Position numbers and translations under genes: made by a program. A stretch of DNA of 64,000 nucleotides. It comes from Burkholderiaceae bacterium. GTDB taxonomy: Bacteria > Pseudomonadota > Gammaproteobacteria > Burkholderiales > Burkholderiaceae_C. Under the pieces are notes generated by a model. It ran no database searches, was not told where the DNA came from, and worked only from the letters and a program-made list of their open reading frames with translations. How positions within the stretch are numbered: position 1 is the first letter of the stretch; every line of letters starts with the position of its first letter. Shown here in pieces: positions 35,447 through 44,720 of the stretch. The stretch lies in contig JACKLO010000013.1 of assembly GCA_024235915.1 (NCBI GenBank), positions 144,998 through 208,997 on the forward strand. The letters are read 5' to 3'.

Positions 35447-36528
35447 GCGCCGCCGGTCTCGAGCTGGGCCAATTGCTGTTCGGCCCGCGCCGACGCCAGC
35501 GCCTCGACCAGCTCGCCGAGGTCACCGTCCATCACCATGCCCAGCTTGTAGAGCGTGAGGTTGATGCGGTGGTCGGTGACGCGGCCCTGCGGGAAGTTGT
35601 AGGTGCGGATGCGGTCGCTGCGGTCGCCACTGCCCACCAGGCCCTTGCGGGTGGCGGCCTCCTTCGCGGCGCGTTCACTGTGCTCCTTGTCACGCAGCCG
35701 TGCCTGCAGCACGGCCAGCGCCTTGGCCTTGTTGCGATGCTGGCTGCGGTCGTCCTGGCACTCGGCCACCAGGCCGGTCGGCAGGTGCGTGATCCGGATG
35801 GCGCTGTCGGTCTTGTTGATGTGCTGGCCCCCGGCGCCGCTGGCGCGGAAGGTGTCGATGCGCAGGTCTGCCGGGTTGAGCGTGATCTCCTCGGCCTCGT
35901 CGGGCTCAGGCAGCACGGCTACCGTGCAGGCACTGGTGTGGATGCGGCCCTGGCTCTCGGTGGCCGGCACGCGCTGCACGCGGTGCCCCCCACTTTCGAA
36001 GCGCAGCCGGCCGTAGGCACCCCGGCCTTCGATGCGGAACACCACCTCCTTGTAGCCGCCCAGCTCCGCAGGGCTCTCGCTCATGACCTCCACCCGCCAA
36101 CCCTGGCGGTCGCACCAGCGCAGGTACATGCGCGCCAGGTCGCCGGCGAACAGCGCCGACTCGTCGCCACCGGTGCCGGCACGGATCTCGAGGAAGGCGT
36201 TGCGCTCGGCATCAGGGTCGCGCGGCACCAGCGCCAGGCGCAACCGGGCCTGCAGGGCCTCGATGTCCTCTCCCGCCTGGGTGATTTCCGCGGCGGCCAT
36301 TTCGGCGAATTCGGGGTCGGCTGCCATCTCGCGGGCCGTGGCGAGGTCGTCCTCGCGCTGGCGGAATCGGCGCCACAGCGTGACGACTTCCGCCACTTCG
36401 GCCTGTTCCTGCGACAGCCGCCGCCAGCGCGACACCTCGGCCAGCACCTGGGGGTCGGCCAGCGCGGCGTCCAACTCCGCCAGGCGCATTTCCAGGCGTT
36501 CAAAGGGGGGGCGGGGCAGGTCCATCAC
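35443..36528 (-). CDS. prfA: Peptide chain release factor 1
   Basis: This 361-residue factor ends translation at UAA and UAG. The GGQ loop is in FRASGAGGQHINKTDSAIR. The anticodon-like determinant lies near ESQGRIHTSACTVAVLPE, and the C-terminus has FPQGRVTDHRINLTLYKL. The N-terminus (MMDLPRPPFERLEMRLAE) differs slightly from the usual MKPFLRQQLE, so the start could be either of the first two Met codons. It lies 47 bases after hemA. Confidence 0.96.
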   Translation of the reverse strand: MMDLPRPPFERLEMRLAELDAALADPQVLAEVSRWRRLSQEQAEVAEVVTLWRRFRQREDDLATAREMAADPEFAEMAAAEITQAGEDIEALQARLRLALVPRDPDAERNAFLEIRAGTGGDESALFAGDLARMYLRWCDRQGWRVEVMSESPAELGGYKEVVFRIEGRGAYGRLRFESGGHRVQRVPATESQGRIHTSACTVAVLPEPDEAEEITLNPADLRIDTFRASGAGGQHINKTDSAIRITHLPTGLVAECQDDRSQHRNKAKALAVLQARLRDKEHSERAAKEAATRKGLVGSGDRSDRIRTYNFPQGRVTDHRINLTLYKLGMVMDGDLGELVEALASARAEQQLAQLETGGA

Positions 36529-36575
36529 GACGCGGGCTGGTCAGGCGCCAGGGCGCCGGCAGGGCCGAAGGGCCG

Positions 36576-37901
36576 CTAGCGGGGTTCGCCAGCGTCGCCG
36601 GCGTCAAGAGCATCGGCGGCGTCGCCCTGGCCGCGGCCGCGCAGGAACAGACGGGACACGGTGGCCGCCAGCTGCTCGCGGTCGCGCGACTCGGCGCTGC
36701 GCAGTTCAGCCATGGTGCCGTGCAGCAGCTTCTGCGTAAGCCCGCGGGAGAGCGCTTCAAGCACCGCGTCGACATCGGCGCCGCGTGCCAGCAGCTTGCG
36801 CGCGCGCTGGATCTCGGCCTGGCGCCAGTCATCGGTCTGCTGGTGCAGCGCCTGGATCAGCGGCACGGCGGCCCGCTGATCCAGCCAGTGCTCGAAGCTG
36901 AGCACACCGGCATCGATGATGGCTTCGGCCTGCTGCACGGCGGCGCGGCGCTTCTCGCCGGCGGACTGCACCAGCGCGGAGAGGTCGTCCACCGTGTAGA
37001 GGTAGACATCCGACAGGTCCTGCACCTCGGGCTCGATGTCGCGTGGCACGGCGAGGTCGACCATGAACATCGGACGCCGGCGGCGCGCCTTCAGCGCACG
37101 TTCCACGGCGCCCAGGCCGATGATGGGCAACGAGCTGGCGGTGCAGGAGACCACGGCGTCGAACTCGTGCAGGCGGTCGGGCAGGTCCGACAGGCGCAAG
37201 GCCTGGGCGCCGAAGCGGCCGGCCAGCTTCTCGCCGCGCTCCAGCGTGCGGTTGGCCACCGCCATCGCCTTGGGCTGGCGGGCCGCGAAGTGCGTGGCCA
37301 CCAGCTCGATCATCTCGCCAGCGCCGACGAAGAGCACCCGGATGTCGCGCAGGTCCTCGAACAGCTGCGCCGCCAGGCGCACCGAGGCGGCCGCCATGCT
37401 GATGGAATGTGCCCCGATCTCGGTGGACGTGCGCACCTCCTTGGCCACCGAGAAGCTGCGCTGGAACAGCTGGTGCAGTGTGGAGCCCAGGGTCCCGGCC
37501 TCGTCGGCCTGGCGCACGGCTTCCTTCATCTGGCCGAGGATCTGTGGTTCGCCCAGCACCATGGAGTCCAGGCCGGCAGCCACCCGGAAGGCGTGGCGTG
37601 CCGCTTCGCGGTCCTCGCGCACATAGGTGTAGCCCTGCAGCACGCTGCCTTGCACGCCGCCCTGTTCAGCCAGCCAGTCGAGCGCCGGGCGCGCGATCTC
37701 GCGCGCCACGCGCGGGTCGGCCGCCACATACAGTTCGGTGCGGTTGCAGGTGGAGACCAGCGCCGCTTCGGGCGCGACCCGCTGCAGCCGCTCCCGGAAT
37801 CCGCGCAGGGCCAGCGGCAGCTGGTCGGGCGCGAACGCAAACCGGCCGCGCAGGTCCAGGGGCGCGGTGGTGTGGTTGAGACCGAGGGCGACGACGCTCA
37901 C
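36576..37901 (-). CDS. hemA: Glutamyl-tRNA reductase
   Basis: This 441-residue enzyme is the first of the C5 heme pathway. It begins VSVVALGLNHTTAPLDLR from a GTG and has the catalytic cysteine in STCNRTELY. LDSMVLGEPQILGQMKEA, the NADPH loop VGAGEMIELVATHFAAR and MVDLAVPRDIEPEV are also present. The ORF can be extended upstream, but family N-termini fix the GTG at 37901. A TACAAT -10-like hexamer at 37908-37913 would place the transcript start almost at the start codon. First gene of hemA-prfA-prmC. Confidence 0.96.
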   Translation of the reverse strand: MSVVALGLNHTTAPLDLRGRFAFAPDQLPLALRGFRERLQRVAPEAALVSTCNRTELYVAADPRVAREIARPALDWLAEQGGVQGSVLQGYTYVREDREAARHAFRVAAGLDSMVLGEPQILGQMKEAVRQADEAGTLGSTLHQLFQRSFSVAKEVRTSTEIGAHSISMAAASVRLAAQLFEDLRDIRVLFVGAGEMIELVATHFAARQPKAMAVANRTLERGEKLAGRFGAQALRLSDLPDRLHEFDAVVSCTASSLPIIGLGAVERALKARRRRPMFMVDLAVPRDIEPEVQDLSDVYLYTVDDLSALVQSAGEKRRAAVQQAEAIIDAGVLSFEHWLDQRAAVPLIQALHQQTDDWRQAEIQRARKLLARGADVDAVLEALSRGLTQKLLHGTMAELRSAESRDREQLAATVSRLFLRGRGQGDAADALDAGDAGEPR

Positions 37902-37941
37902 CCCGCGATTGTAGGATCCGGCCCCTAAGGACGCCCAGCCT

Positions 37942-37965
37942 TCGGCTTGATCGGCGTCAAGCCGA
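37942..37965. repeat. 9-bp perfect inverted repeat between hemA and a divergent gene
   Basis: TCGGCTTGA and TCAAGCCGA flank a six-base loop. The element lies 41 bases upstream of the hemA start and 10 bases before the divergent membrane protein gene. It could be an operator for hemA or a leader hairpin of the divergent transcript. No matching regulator is identified. Confidence 0.45.
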
Positions 37966-37974
37966 GAACTCCCG

Positions 37975-38253
37975 ATGGGCCCGATTGACGCCGTCTGGCA
38001 CCTGCTGAACCTGTTCCTGCCCGCGGCCGGCCTGGGCGCGCTCGCCGCTGCCGGTACCAAGCTGCTGTGGCGCCAGGACACGCGGGGCCTGGCCTGGTGG
38101 CGGCTGGCGCTGCCCACCGCTGCCGCCGCCGCCGTGGTGACGGTGGCCGGCCTGCTGGTCTACGGGCAGGACGGCCGCATGGCCACCTACGGCGCCATGG
38201 TGCTGGCCGCCGCGCTCACGCTGTGGTGGCGGGTGTTCCTGCGCCGGCGTTGA
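37975..38253 (+). CDS. Small two- or three-helix membrane protein, conserved, unknown function
   Basis: This 92-residue protein has hydrophobic segments at about 8-28 (LLNLFLPAAGLGALAAAG), 40-60 and 68-86, and a basic C-terminus FLRRR. No enzymatic motif is present. A protein like this often lies between hemA and miaB in Burkholderiales, which supports it being real. It overlaps the end of the convergent miaB by 38 bases. Confidence 0.7.
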   Translation: MGPIDAVWHLLNLFLPAAGLGALAAAGTKLLWRQDTRGLAWWRLALPTAAAAAVVTVAGLLVYGQDGRMATYGAMVLAAALTLWWRVFLRRR

Positions 38254-39586
38254 CGTCGGCCGTGGCCACGCGGCCACGCAGCGAATGGGGCAGTGCCTCG
38301 GTGATGTGCACGTCCAGCATCTGGCCGACGAGGCGGTCGCGCAGCGGGCCGCCATCGAAGTTGACGATGCGGTTGCACTCGGTGCGCCCCATCAGCTCGC
38401 GCGGGTCCTTGCGTGAAGGCCCTTCGACGAGGATGCGCTGCACCGTGCCCACGCGTGACGCCGAGATGCGGCGGACGTTGGCCTCGATGGTGGCCTGCAG
38501 GTGCTGCAGGCGCCTGAGCTTCACGTCCTTGGGCGTGTCGTCGGCCAGGTTGGCCGCCGGCGTGCCCGGCCGCGCGCTGAAGATGAAGCTGAAGCTGGCG
38601 TCGAAGCCGGTGTCCTCGATCAGCTTCATCATGCGGCCGAAGTCGTCCTCGGTCTCGCCGGGAAAACCGACGATGAAATCCGACGACAGGCTGATGTCGG
38701 GCCGCACGGCGCGCAGCTTGCGGATCGTGGACTTGTACTCCATGGCCGTGTAGCCACGCTTCATCGCCATCAGGATGCGGTCCGACCCATGCTGCACCGG
38801 CAGGTGCAGGTGGTCCACCAGCTTGGGGATGCGCGCGTAGGCCTCGATCAGGCGGCCCGTGAATTCATTGGGGTGGCTGGTGGTGTAGCGGATGCGCTCG
38901 ATGCCGGGGATCTCGGCCACGTAGTCCAGCAGCAGCGCGAAGTCGGCGATCTCGCCGCTGCTGCCCATGGCGCCGCGGTAGGCATTGACGTTCTGACCCA
39001 GCAGCGTCACTTCCTTGACGCCCTGGTCGGCCAGGCCGGCCACCTCGGTGAGCACGTCGTCGAACGGCCGGCTGACCTCCTCGCCACGGGTGTACGGCAC
39101 GACGCAGTAGCTGCAGTACTTGCTGCAGCCTTCCATGATCGACACGAAGGCCGAGGCACCCTCCACCCGCGCCGGCGGCAGGTGATCGAACTTCTCGATC
39201 TCCGGGAAGCTGATGTCCACCTGCGGCCGCTGTTCGGCCTGCCGCTGGGCGATCATCTGCGGCAGGCGGTGCAGCGTCTGCGGGCCGAAGACGATGTCCA
39301 CGAACGGCGCACGCTGCACGATGGCGTCGCCTTCCTGGCTGGCCACGCAGCCGCCGACGCCGATGAGCACACCTTTCTTCTTCAGGTGTTTCACGCGGCC
39401 GAGGTCGCTGAACACCTTCTCCTGCGCCTTCTCGCGCACGGAGCAGGTGTTGAACAGGATCAGGTCGGCCTGTTCTGGGTCCGTCGTCGCTTCGTAGCCT
39501 TCGGCGGCGCGCAGGACGTCGGCCATCTTGTCCGAGTCGTACTCGTTCATCTGGCAGCCGAAGGTGCGGATGTAGACCTTCTTCAT
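38216..39586 (-). CDS. miaB: tRNA-2-methylthio-N6-dimethylallyladenosine synthase
   Basis: This 456-residue radical-SAM enzyme adds a methylthio group to i6A37 of tRNAs that read UNN codons. The N-terminal UPF0004 domain has the auxiliary cluster cysteines in RTFGCQMNEYDSDKM, NTCSVREKA and GGCVASQEG. The radical-SAM cysteines are in MEGCSKYCSYCVVPYTRGEE, and a C-terminal TRAM domain closes the protein. ATG overlaps the stop of the secreted small protein upstream (ATGA). Confidence 0.97.
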   Translation of the reverse strand: MKKVYIRTFGCQMNEYDSDKMADVLRAAEGYEATTDPEQADLILFNTCSVREKAQEKVFSDLGRVKHLKKKGVLIGVGGCVASQEGDAIVQRAPFVDIVFGPQTLHRLPQMIAQRQAEQRPQVDISFPEIEKFDHLPPARVEGASAFVSIMEGCSKYCSYCVVPYTRGEEVSRPFDDVLTEVAGLADQGVKEVTLLGQNVNAYRGAMGSSGEIADFALLLDYVAEIPGIERIRYTTSHPNEFTGRLIEAYARIPKLVDHLHLPVQHGSDRILMAMKRGYTAMEYKSTIRKLRAVRPDISLSSDFIVGFPGETEDDFGRMMKLIEDTGFDASFSFIFSARPGTPAANLADDTPKDVKLRRLQHLQATIEANVRRISASRVGTVQRILVEGPSRKDPRELMGRTECNRIVNFDGGPLRDRLVGQMLDVHITEALPHSLRGRVATADVNAGAGTPATTA

Positions 39587-39978
39587 GGCTTGCTCCAGGC
39601 CTGTGCGGCGGGATTGAAACGCCAGGCCGCCGCCTCAGCCGGCGTGCGCGGCCACGGTTGGCGGGCTCGTTCAGCATCACTGAGCAGCCAGACGTCCATC
39701 AGCAGGCCGTAGGGGTCCACGGTGTAGTGCACGGTGTAGCTCTGGCCGACCAGCCCGCCGGAGAGCCTGAGCAGGTTGTCGGCACCGCGGATGCGAGCGC
39801 CAGGGGCCAATCGCGCCGCCTGGCCGTTGAGCACCACCTGCGGGGGTTGCTCGAAGCGCAGGTCGCCGCGCAAGGCTGTGGCTGGGAACGGGCGCTGCAG
39901 TTGTGCAGCGGCAGGCGGGGTCGCCAACGCGCCAACGGTGAACGCCAGCGCAAGGGTGACGGAAGCACAGCGGGTCAT
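39583..39978 (-). CDS. Secreted small protein of unknown function
   Basis: This 131-residue protein has a signal peptide (VTLALAFTVGALATPPAAAQ). The mature part contains FPATALRGDLRFEQPPQVVL, an APGARIRGADNLL segment and a C-terminal AAWRFNPAAQAWSKP. Short proteins with this outline occur before miaB in related bacteria, but no function is known to me. It is coupled to miaB by an ATGA overlap. Its start lies only 22 bases downstream of the tRNA terminator, so its promoter must overlap that element or it depends on read-through. Confidence 0.65.
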   Translation of the reverse strand: MTRCASVTLALAFTVGALATPPAAAQLQRPFPATALRGDLRFEQPPQVVLNGQAARLAPGARIRGADNLLRLSGGLVGQSYTVHYTVDPYGLLMDVWLLSDAERARQPWPRTPAEAAAWRFNPAAQAWSKP

Positions 39979-40000
39979 GGTGTGGATCCAGGGGCTGTGA

Positions 40001-40038
40001 AACAAAAAGCCCGAGGATCTGCGTGTGCAGCCTCGGGC
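40001..40038 (-). terminator. Rho-independent terminator of tRNA-Met
   Basis: On the minus strand GCCCGAGG, a 14-base loop and CCTCGGGC are followed by TTTTTGTT. The eight-pair GC stem plus T run is a textbook intrinsic terminator. It begins 8 bases after the encoded CCA of the tRNA. Confidence 0.9.
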
Positions 40039-40046
40039 CGGTATGT

Positions 40047-40123
<77 letters not shown>

Positions 40124-40133
40124 TGAACTCCGC

Positions 40134-40161
40134 ATTATAGGGGTTCTCTGCCCGGCGCGAA
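40134..40161 (-). promoter_or_regulatory. Promoter of the tRNA-Met gene
   Basis: On the minus strand a perfect TATAAT hexamer (40134-40139) lies 10 bases before the tRNA 5' end. A weak -35 (TTCGCG, 40156-40161) is 16 bases further upstream. The position allows a transcript start a few bases before the mature tRNA. Confidence 0.65.
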
Positions 40162-40184
40162 GCGCCTCCTCAAACTTTCCACGC

Positions 40185-41318
<1,134 letters not shown>

Positions 41319-41321
41319 GCC

Positions 41322-41357
41322 CGGGCGCAGTGTTCGTTCGTCGCGCCCGCTTCTTTC
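41322..41357 (+). terminator. Possible terminator after ftsY
   Basis: CGGGCGC and GCGCCCG form a seven-pair stem around a 14-base loop and are followed by CTTCTTTC, a weak T-rich tail. It lies in the 60-base gap between convergent ftsY and the DUF2726 gene. Confidence 0.45.
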
Positions 41358-41378
41358 GTGTCGGCAGTGCTGGGCCCG

Positions 41379-42071
41379 CTATTTGACGGTCTCAAGCTCG
41401 TCGAAGAACGCCGAAGCCACCGGCTCCATGCCGGCGCCGTAGTCGAGCTGATCCCCGGCCGCGAGCACGTCATCGATCTCGGCCGTCTCAGCCACCGGGA
41501 TCAGCGGCATCGGCCGCGACGCGGTGCCCACCGGCCGCGGCGCGTTGTCCACCAGGGCAGCGCCGATGACGCTGCGCACCTCGCTGGCCGACGGGAGGTC
41601 TCCTTCGCGCCAGACATGCACACGGATGCCCGCGGCCTTCAACACACGGGCCATGCGGTCGTGCCGCTTGCGACTGCGCGGCGATTCTTCGGCCGACCGG
41701 ATGTCGACCACTGCGAGCACACGCGAACCGACATCGCAGATGACCAGGTCTGCGCTGAGCTGGCCGACGCGCTGCAGCCAGTCGTTGTAGGAATGGCGCA
41801 TCGGCACGCGAACAAAGCGCGACAGCGGCACCTGGGCCAGCACCATGAAGCCCGGGAGGGCACGCTTGAGCAGGTCGAAGGCCTGGCGTTCGGACACGCT
41901 GAGGATTCGGGCGGCTTCAGGGGGCCACGCGGCCACGGTGTCCAGCGCGTCCTGGCGCGCCGTGCGGCCACCGCCGGGACGCTGTTGCCGGCGGCGCAGC
42001 GCCATCAGGCTCAGCATCAGCAGGCCGGCAGCGACCAAGGCTGCGGCAAAGAGAGGGTCTAGGAGTTCCAT
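41379..42071 (-). CDS. DUF2726 domain protein with membrane anchor
   Basis: This 230-residue protein has one N-terminal membrane helix (LFAAALVAAGLLMLSLMAL) and then a soluble domain with the DUF2726 pattern: ILSVSERQAFDLLKRALPGF, VLAQVPLSRFV, LSADLVICDVGSRVLAVVDI and KAAGIRVHVW. DUF2726 has been related to restriction-endonuclease-like folds, but the acidic/Lys residues needed for catalysis are not clearly conserved here. The C-terminal 60 residues are low in complexity. It lies between ftsY and ffh, with no proof of a role in protein targeting. Confidence 0.75.
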   Translation of the reverse strand: MELLDPLFAAALVAAGLLMLSLMALRRRQQRPGGGRTARQDALDTVAAWPPEAARILSVSERQAFDLLKRALPGFMVLAQVPLSRFVRVPMRHSYNDWLQRVGQLSADLVICDVGSRVLAVVDIRSAEESPRSRKRHDRMARVLKAAGIRVHVWREGDLPSASEVRSVIGAALVDNAPRPVGTASRPMPLIPVAETAEIDDVLAAGDQLDYGAGMEPVASAFFDELETVK

Positions 42072-42189
42072 GCGTCGGCGGTCTGGCGGGTGTGATGGAA
42101 ATTACGGCCGCGCAGCCGCCAACTCCAGCCCCACCGAGGGAAAAGCCGTTTCCAATCGAAACAGGCGGGCCAACCACCTGATGCCGGTT

Positions 42190-42247
42190 GTGCGTTTTCG
42201 CACGATGGCGCCACCACGCCCGCCGATGCGCCGGGCCATGGGCCCGG
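42190..42247 (-). terminator. Hairpins downstream of ffh
   Basis: Just after the ffh stop, CCGGGCC-ATG-GGCCCGG (42231-42247) is a perfect seven-pair stem with a three-base loop. A second, smaller stem GTGCG-TTTT-CGCAC follows at 42190-42203. No long T run is present, so termination is plausible but not certain. The 188-base gap holds nothing else I can recognise. Confidence 0.4.
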
Positions 42248-42259
42248 AAGGCACCTGAC

Positions 42260-43612
42260 TCAGCGCGGCATGCCGGGCATCCCGCCCATGCGCTTCATCA
42301 TCTTCATCAGGCCACCGCCCTTCATCTTCTTCATCATGCCCTGCATCTGCTCGAACTGGTTGAGCAGGCGGTTGACCTCCTGCACCTGCACGCCGGCCCC
42401 GGCGGCAATGCGGCGTTTGCGGCTGGCCTTGATGAGTTCGGGCTTGCGGCGCTCCAACGGCGTCATGGCGCAGATGATGCCTTCCATGCGGCGCACGTCG
42501 CGTTCGGCACGGTCCATGTCGGCCCCCTGTGCGCGCTGGGCGATCTGGTTGGGCAGCTTGTCGAGCAGGCCCGACAGCCCGCCCATCTTCTTCATCTGCG
42601 AGATCTGGTCGCGGAAGTCGTCGAGGTCGAAGCCACCGCTCTTGACCTTCTCGGCCAGGCGTTGCGCGGAGGCGAGGTCGACGCCCTTCTGCACCTCCTC
42701 GACCAGCGCCACGATGTCGCCCATGCCCAGCACGCGGCCGGCATGGCGTTCGGCGTCGAAGACCTCCAGCCCGTCGATCTTCTCGGAGACACCCGCGAAC
42801 TTGATCGGCGCACCGGTGATCTGCCGCACCGACAGGGCCGCACCGCCGCGGGCATCACCATCGAGCTTGGTCAGCACGATGCCTGTCAGCGGCAACGCCT
42901 CCTTGAAGGCCTTGGCGGTATTGACCGCGTCCTGGCCCTGCATGGCATCGACCACCAGCAGCGTCTCCACCGGATGCACGGCGGCGTGCAGGGCGCGGAT
43001 TTCCGCCATCAGTGCCTCGTCGATGGCCAGGCGACCGGCGGTGTCCACCAGCAGCACGTCGAAGTGATGCCGCCTTGCGTGGTCCAGCGCCGCCAGGGCG
43101 ATGTCCTGCGGCTTCTGTTCCGGTGTCGACGCAAACCATTCCGCACCGGCCTGGCCCGTCACCGTCTTGAGCTGCTGGATGGCGGCGGGACGGTAGACGT
43201 CGGCCGAGACCGTGAGCACCTTCTTCTTGCGCTTCTCGATCAGCAGCTTGGCCAGCTTGGCCGTGGTCGTGGTCTTGCCCGCACCCTGCAGGCCGGCCAT
43301 CAGGATCACCGCCGGAGGTTGCGTGGCCAGGTCGATGTCGGCCACGCCGGCGCCCATCGTGGCCGCGAGTTCCTTGTGCACGATGCCCACCAGGGCCTGG
43401 CCCGGGTTCAGCGACCCGGCGACTTCCTGGCCCAGCGCCTTGTCCTTGACGCGCTGGATGAAGTCGCGCACCACGGGCAGCGCCACGTCGGCCTCGAGCA
43501 GTGCCATGCGCACTTCGCGCAGCATGTCCTGCACGTTGTTCTCGGTGATGCGGGCCTGCCCGCGCATGGTCTTGACCAGGCGCGACAAACGGTCGGTGAG
43601 GGTGGAGGCCAT
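42260..43612 (-). CDS. ffh: Signal recognition particle protein Ffh
   Basis: This 450-residue GTPase binds signal peptides and 4.5S RNA. The N domain begins MASTLTDRLSRLVKTMRGQA. G motifs are GLQGAGKTTTTAKLAKLL, DVYRPAAIQQL, DTAGRLAIDE and TKLDGDARGG. The methionine-rich M domain ends MKKMKGGGLMKMMKRMGGMP. All parts have standard length. The gene is divergent from ypjD with 47 bases between starts. Confidence 0.97.
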   Translation of the reverse strand: MASTLTDRLSRLVKTMRGQARITENNVQDMLREVRMALLEADVALPVVRDFIQRVKDKALGQEVAGSLNPGQALVGIVHKELAATMGAGVADIDLATQPPAVILMAGLQGAGKTTTTAKLAKLLIEKRKKKVLTVSADVYRPAAIQQLKTVTGQAGAEWFASTPEQKPQDIALAALDHARRHHFDVLLVDTAGRLAIDEALMAEIRALHAAVHPVETLLVVDAMQGQDAVNTAKAFKEALPLTGIVLTKLDGDARGGAALSVRQITGAPIKFAGVSEKIDGLEVFDAERHAGRVLGMGDIVALVEEVQKGVDLASAQRLAEKVKSGGFDLDDFRDQISQMKKMGGLSGLLDKLPNQIAQRAQGADMDRAERDVRRMEGIICAMTPLERRKPELIKASRKRRIAAGAGVQVQEVNRLLNQFEQMQGMMKKMKGGGLMKMMKRMGGMPGMPR

Positions 43613-43659
43613 GCGCTGCAGGCCCGTTCAGCGGGGCCTGGATCGGTACACTTCAACGC

Positions 43660-44475
43660 ATGATTCTATCGACCGGGCCCGCCGCCTGGGCCGGCCCTGC
43701 CCCGCTGACAGTGGCCGCCGTGGCCCTGTTCGCGTACATGGCAGTGGCGCTGCCGCCAGCCGGCCGCTCGGCGGGATGGTCAGCCCCCGTCCTGATGTTG
43801 GGCTGGGGCCTGCATCTGGTCCTGCTGCTGCTAGACATCGGTGGTTGGGGGCAGCACACACCCGGGACCCGGCTGGGCTTTGCGCCGGTGCTGTCGATCA
43901 CGGTCTGGCTGGTGATCGCGGTGCACGGCGTCGAAAGCCGCCTGGTGCCGCTGCCTGGTGTGCGTCGCATGCTGGCGGCCGCAGGTGCGGGCGCGGTGGC
44001 GTTGGCCTGGCTGTTCCCGGGCGAGTCGCGCGTGATGGCCTCAGCATGGGCGCCCCTGCACTTTGTGCTGGGGGTGGCCTCCTACGGTCTCTTTGGCGCG
44101 GCGGTGCTGCATGCGCTGCTGCTGGACAGCGCCGAGCGCCGCCTCCGATTGCGCCGCGCCGAAGCCGGCGCGCCGGGCATGCCCCTGCTGCAGCTCGAAC
44201 GGCTGACCTTCCGCTTCGTCGAGGCCGGCTTCGTGGTGCTGTCGGCCACGCTGATGCTGGGGGTGATGACCAGCGTGCGCTGGTCCTGGGACCACAAGAC
44301 CGTGTTTTCGCTGCTCGGCTGGGCCGTGTTCGCCGCTCTGCTGGCGGGCCGCCGGTTGCGTGGCTGGCGCGGCCGCAAGGCCACCCGATGGCTGTATGCC
44401 GGCGCCGGGCTGCTGCTGCTGGCCTATGTGGGTTCGCGCTTCGTGATTGAAGTGCTGCTGGCGCGCACGGCATGA
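43660..44475 (+). CDS. ypjD: CcsA/YpjD-type cytochrome c assembly family membrane protein
   Basis: This 271-residue inner-membrane protein has about eight helices. The family motif WAPLHFVLGVASYGLFGAAV and the later WSWDHKTVFSLLGWAVFAAL place it in the CcsA/YpjD group. The Trp-rich heme-handling loop of true CcmC/CcsA is only partly kept, so a direct role in cytochrome c maturation is uncertain. It lies divergently next to ffh, the usual position, and its stop overlaps the start of the next gene (ATGA). Confidence 0.88.
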   Translation: MILSTGPAAWAGPAPLTVAAVALFAYMAVALPPAGRSAGWSAPVLMLGWGLHLVLLLLDIGGWGQHTPGTRLGFAPVLSITVWLVIAVHGVESRLVPLPGVRRMLAAAGAGAVALAWLFPGESRVMASAWAPLHFVLGVASYGLFGAAVLHALLLDSAERRLRLRRAEAGAPGMPLLQLERLTFRFVEAGFVVLSATLMLGVMTSVRWSWDHKTVFSLLGWAVFAALLAGRRLRGWRGRKATRWLYAGAGLLLLAYVGSRFVIEVLLARTA

Positions 44476-44702
44476 AGTACCTGCTCGTCCTGGCCGTGGT
44501 GGTGGGTGTGTTGTGGCTGATGTGGCGCCCACGCGCTCGGCCACCCTCGCCATCAGATCGTGCCGCGCGCGGCACAGGCCGGCCCGCAGAGATGATCGCC
44601 TGCGCGCACTGCGACCTTCGCCTGCCCCGCAACGAGGCCTTGTTCGACCCGAAGGGCCAGGCCTACTGTTGCGCCGAACACCGGCGTTCCGGTGCGCGCT
44701 GA
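44472..44702 (+). CDS. PP0621-family small protein with putative zinc-binding motif
   Basis: This 76-residue protein has one N-terminal membrane helix (YLLVLAVVVGVLWLMW), a basic linker and the C-terminal motif CAHCDLRLPRNEAL...YCCAEH. The Cys/Cys/Cys/His arrangement suggests one metal ion. The family lies between ypjD and pilS in many beta- and gammaproteobacteria. It overlaps ypjD by 4 bases, and pilS starts 18 bases downstream. Confidence 0.85.
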   Translation: MKYLLVLAVVVGVLWLMWRPRARPPSPSDRAARGTGRPAEMIACAHCDLRLPRNEALFDPKGQAYCCAEHRRSGAR

Positions 44703-44720
44703 CGTCGGCGGCCACGTCGC

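Noticed and set aside
36576..38117. Longer form of hemA starting at 38117
   Set aside because: The extra 72 residues are antisense to the small membrane protein gene and lack family similarity. VSVVALGLNHTTAP is the true N-terminus.
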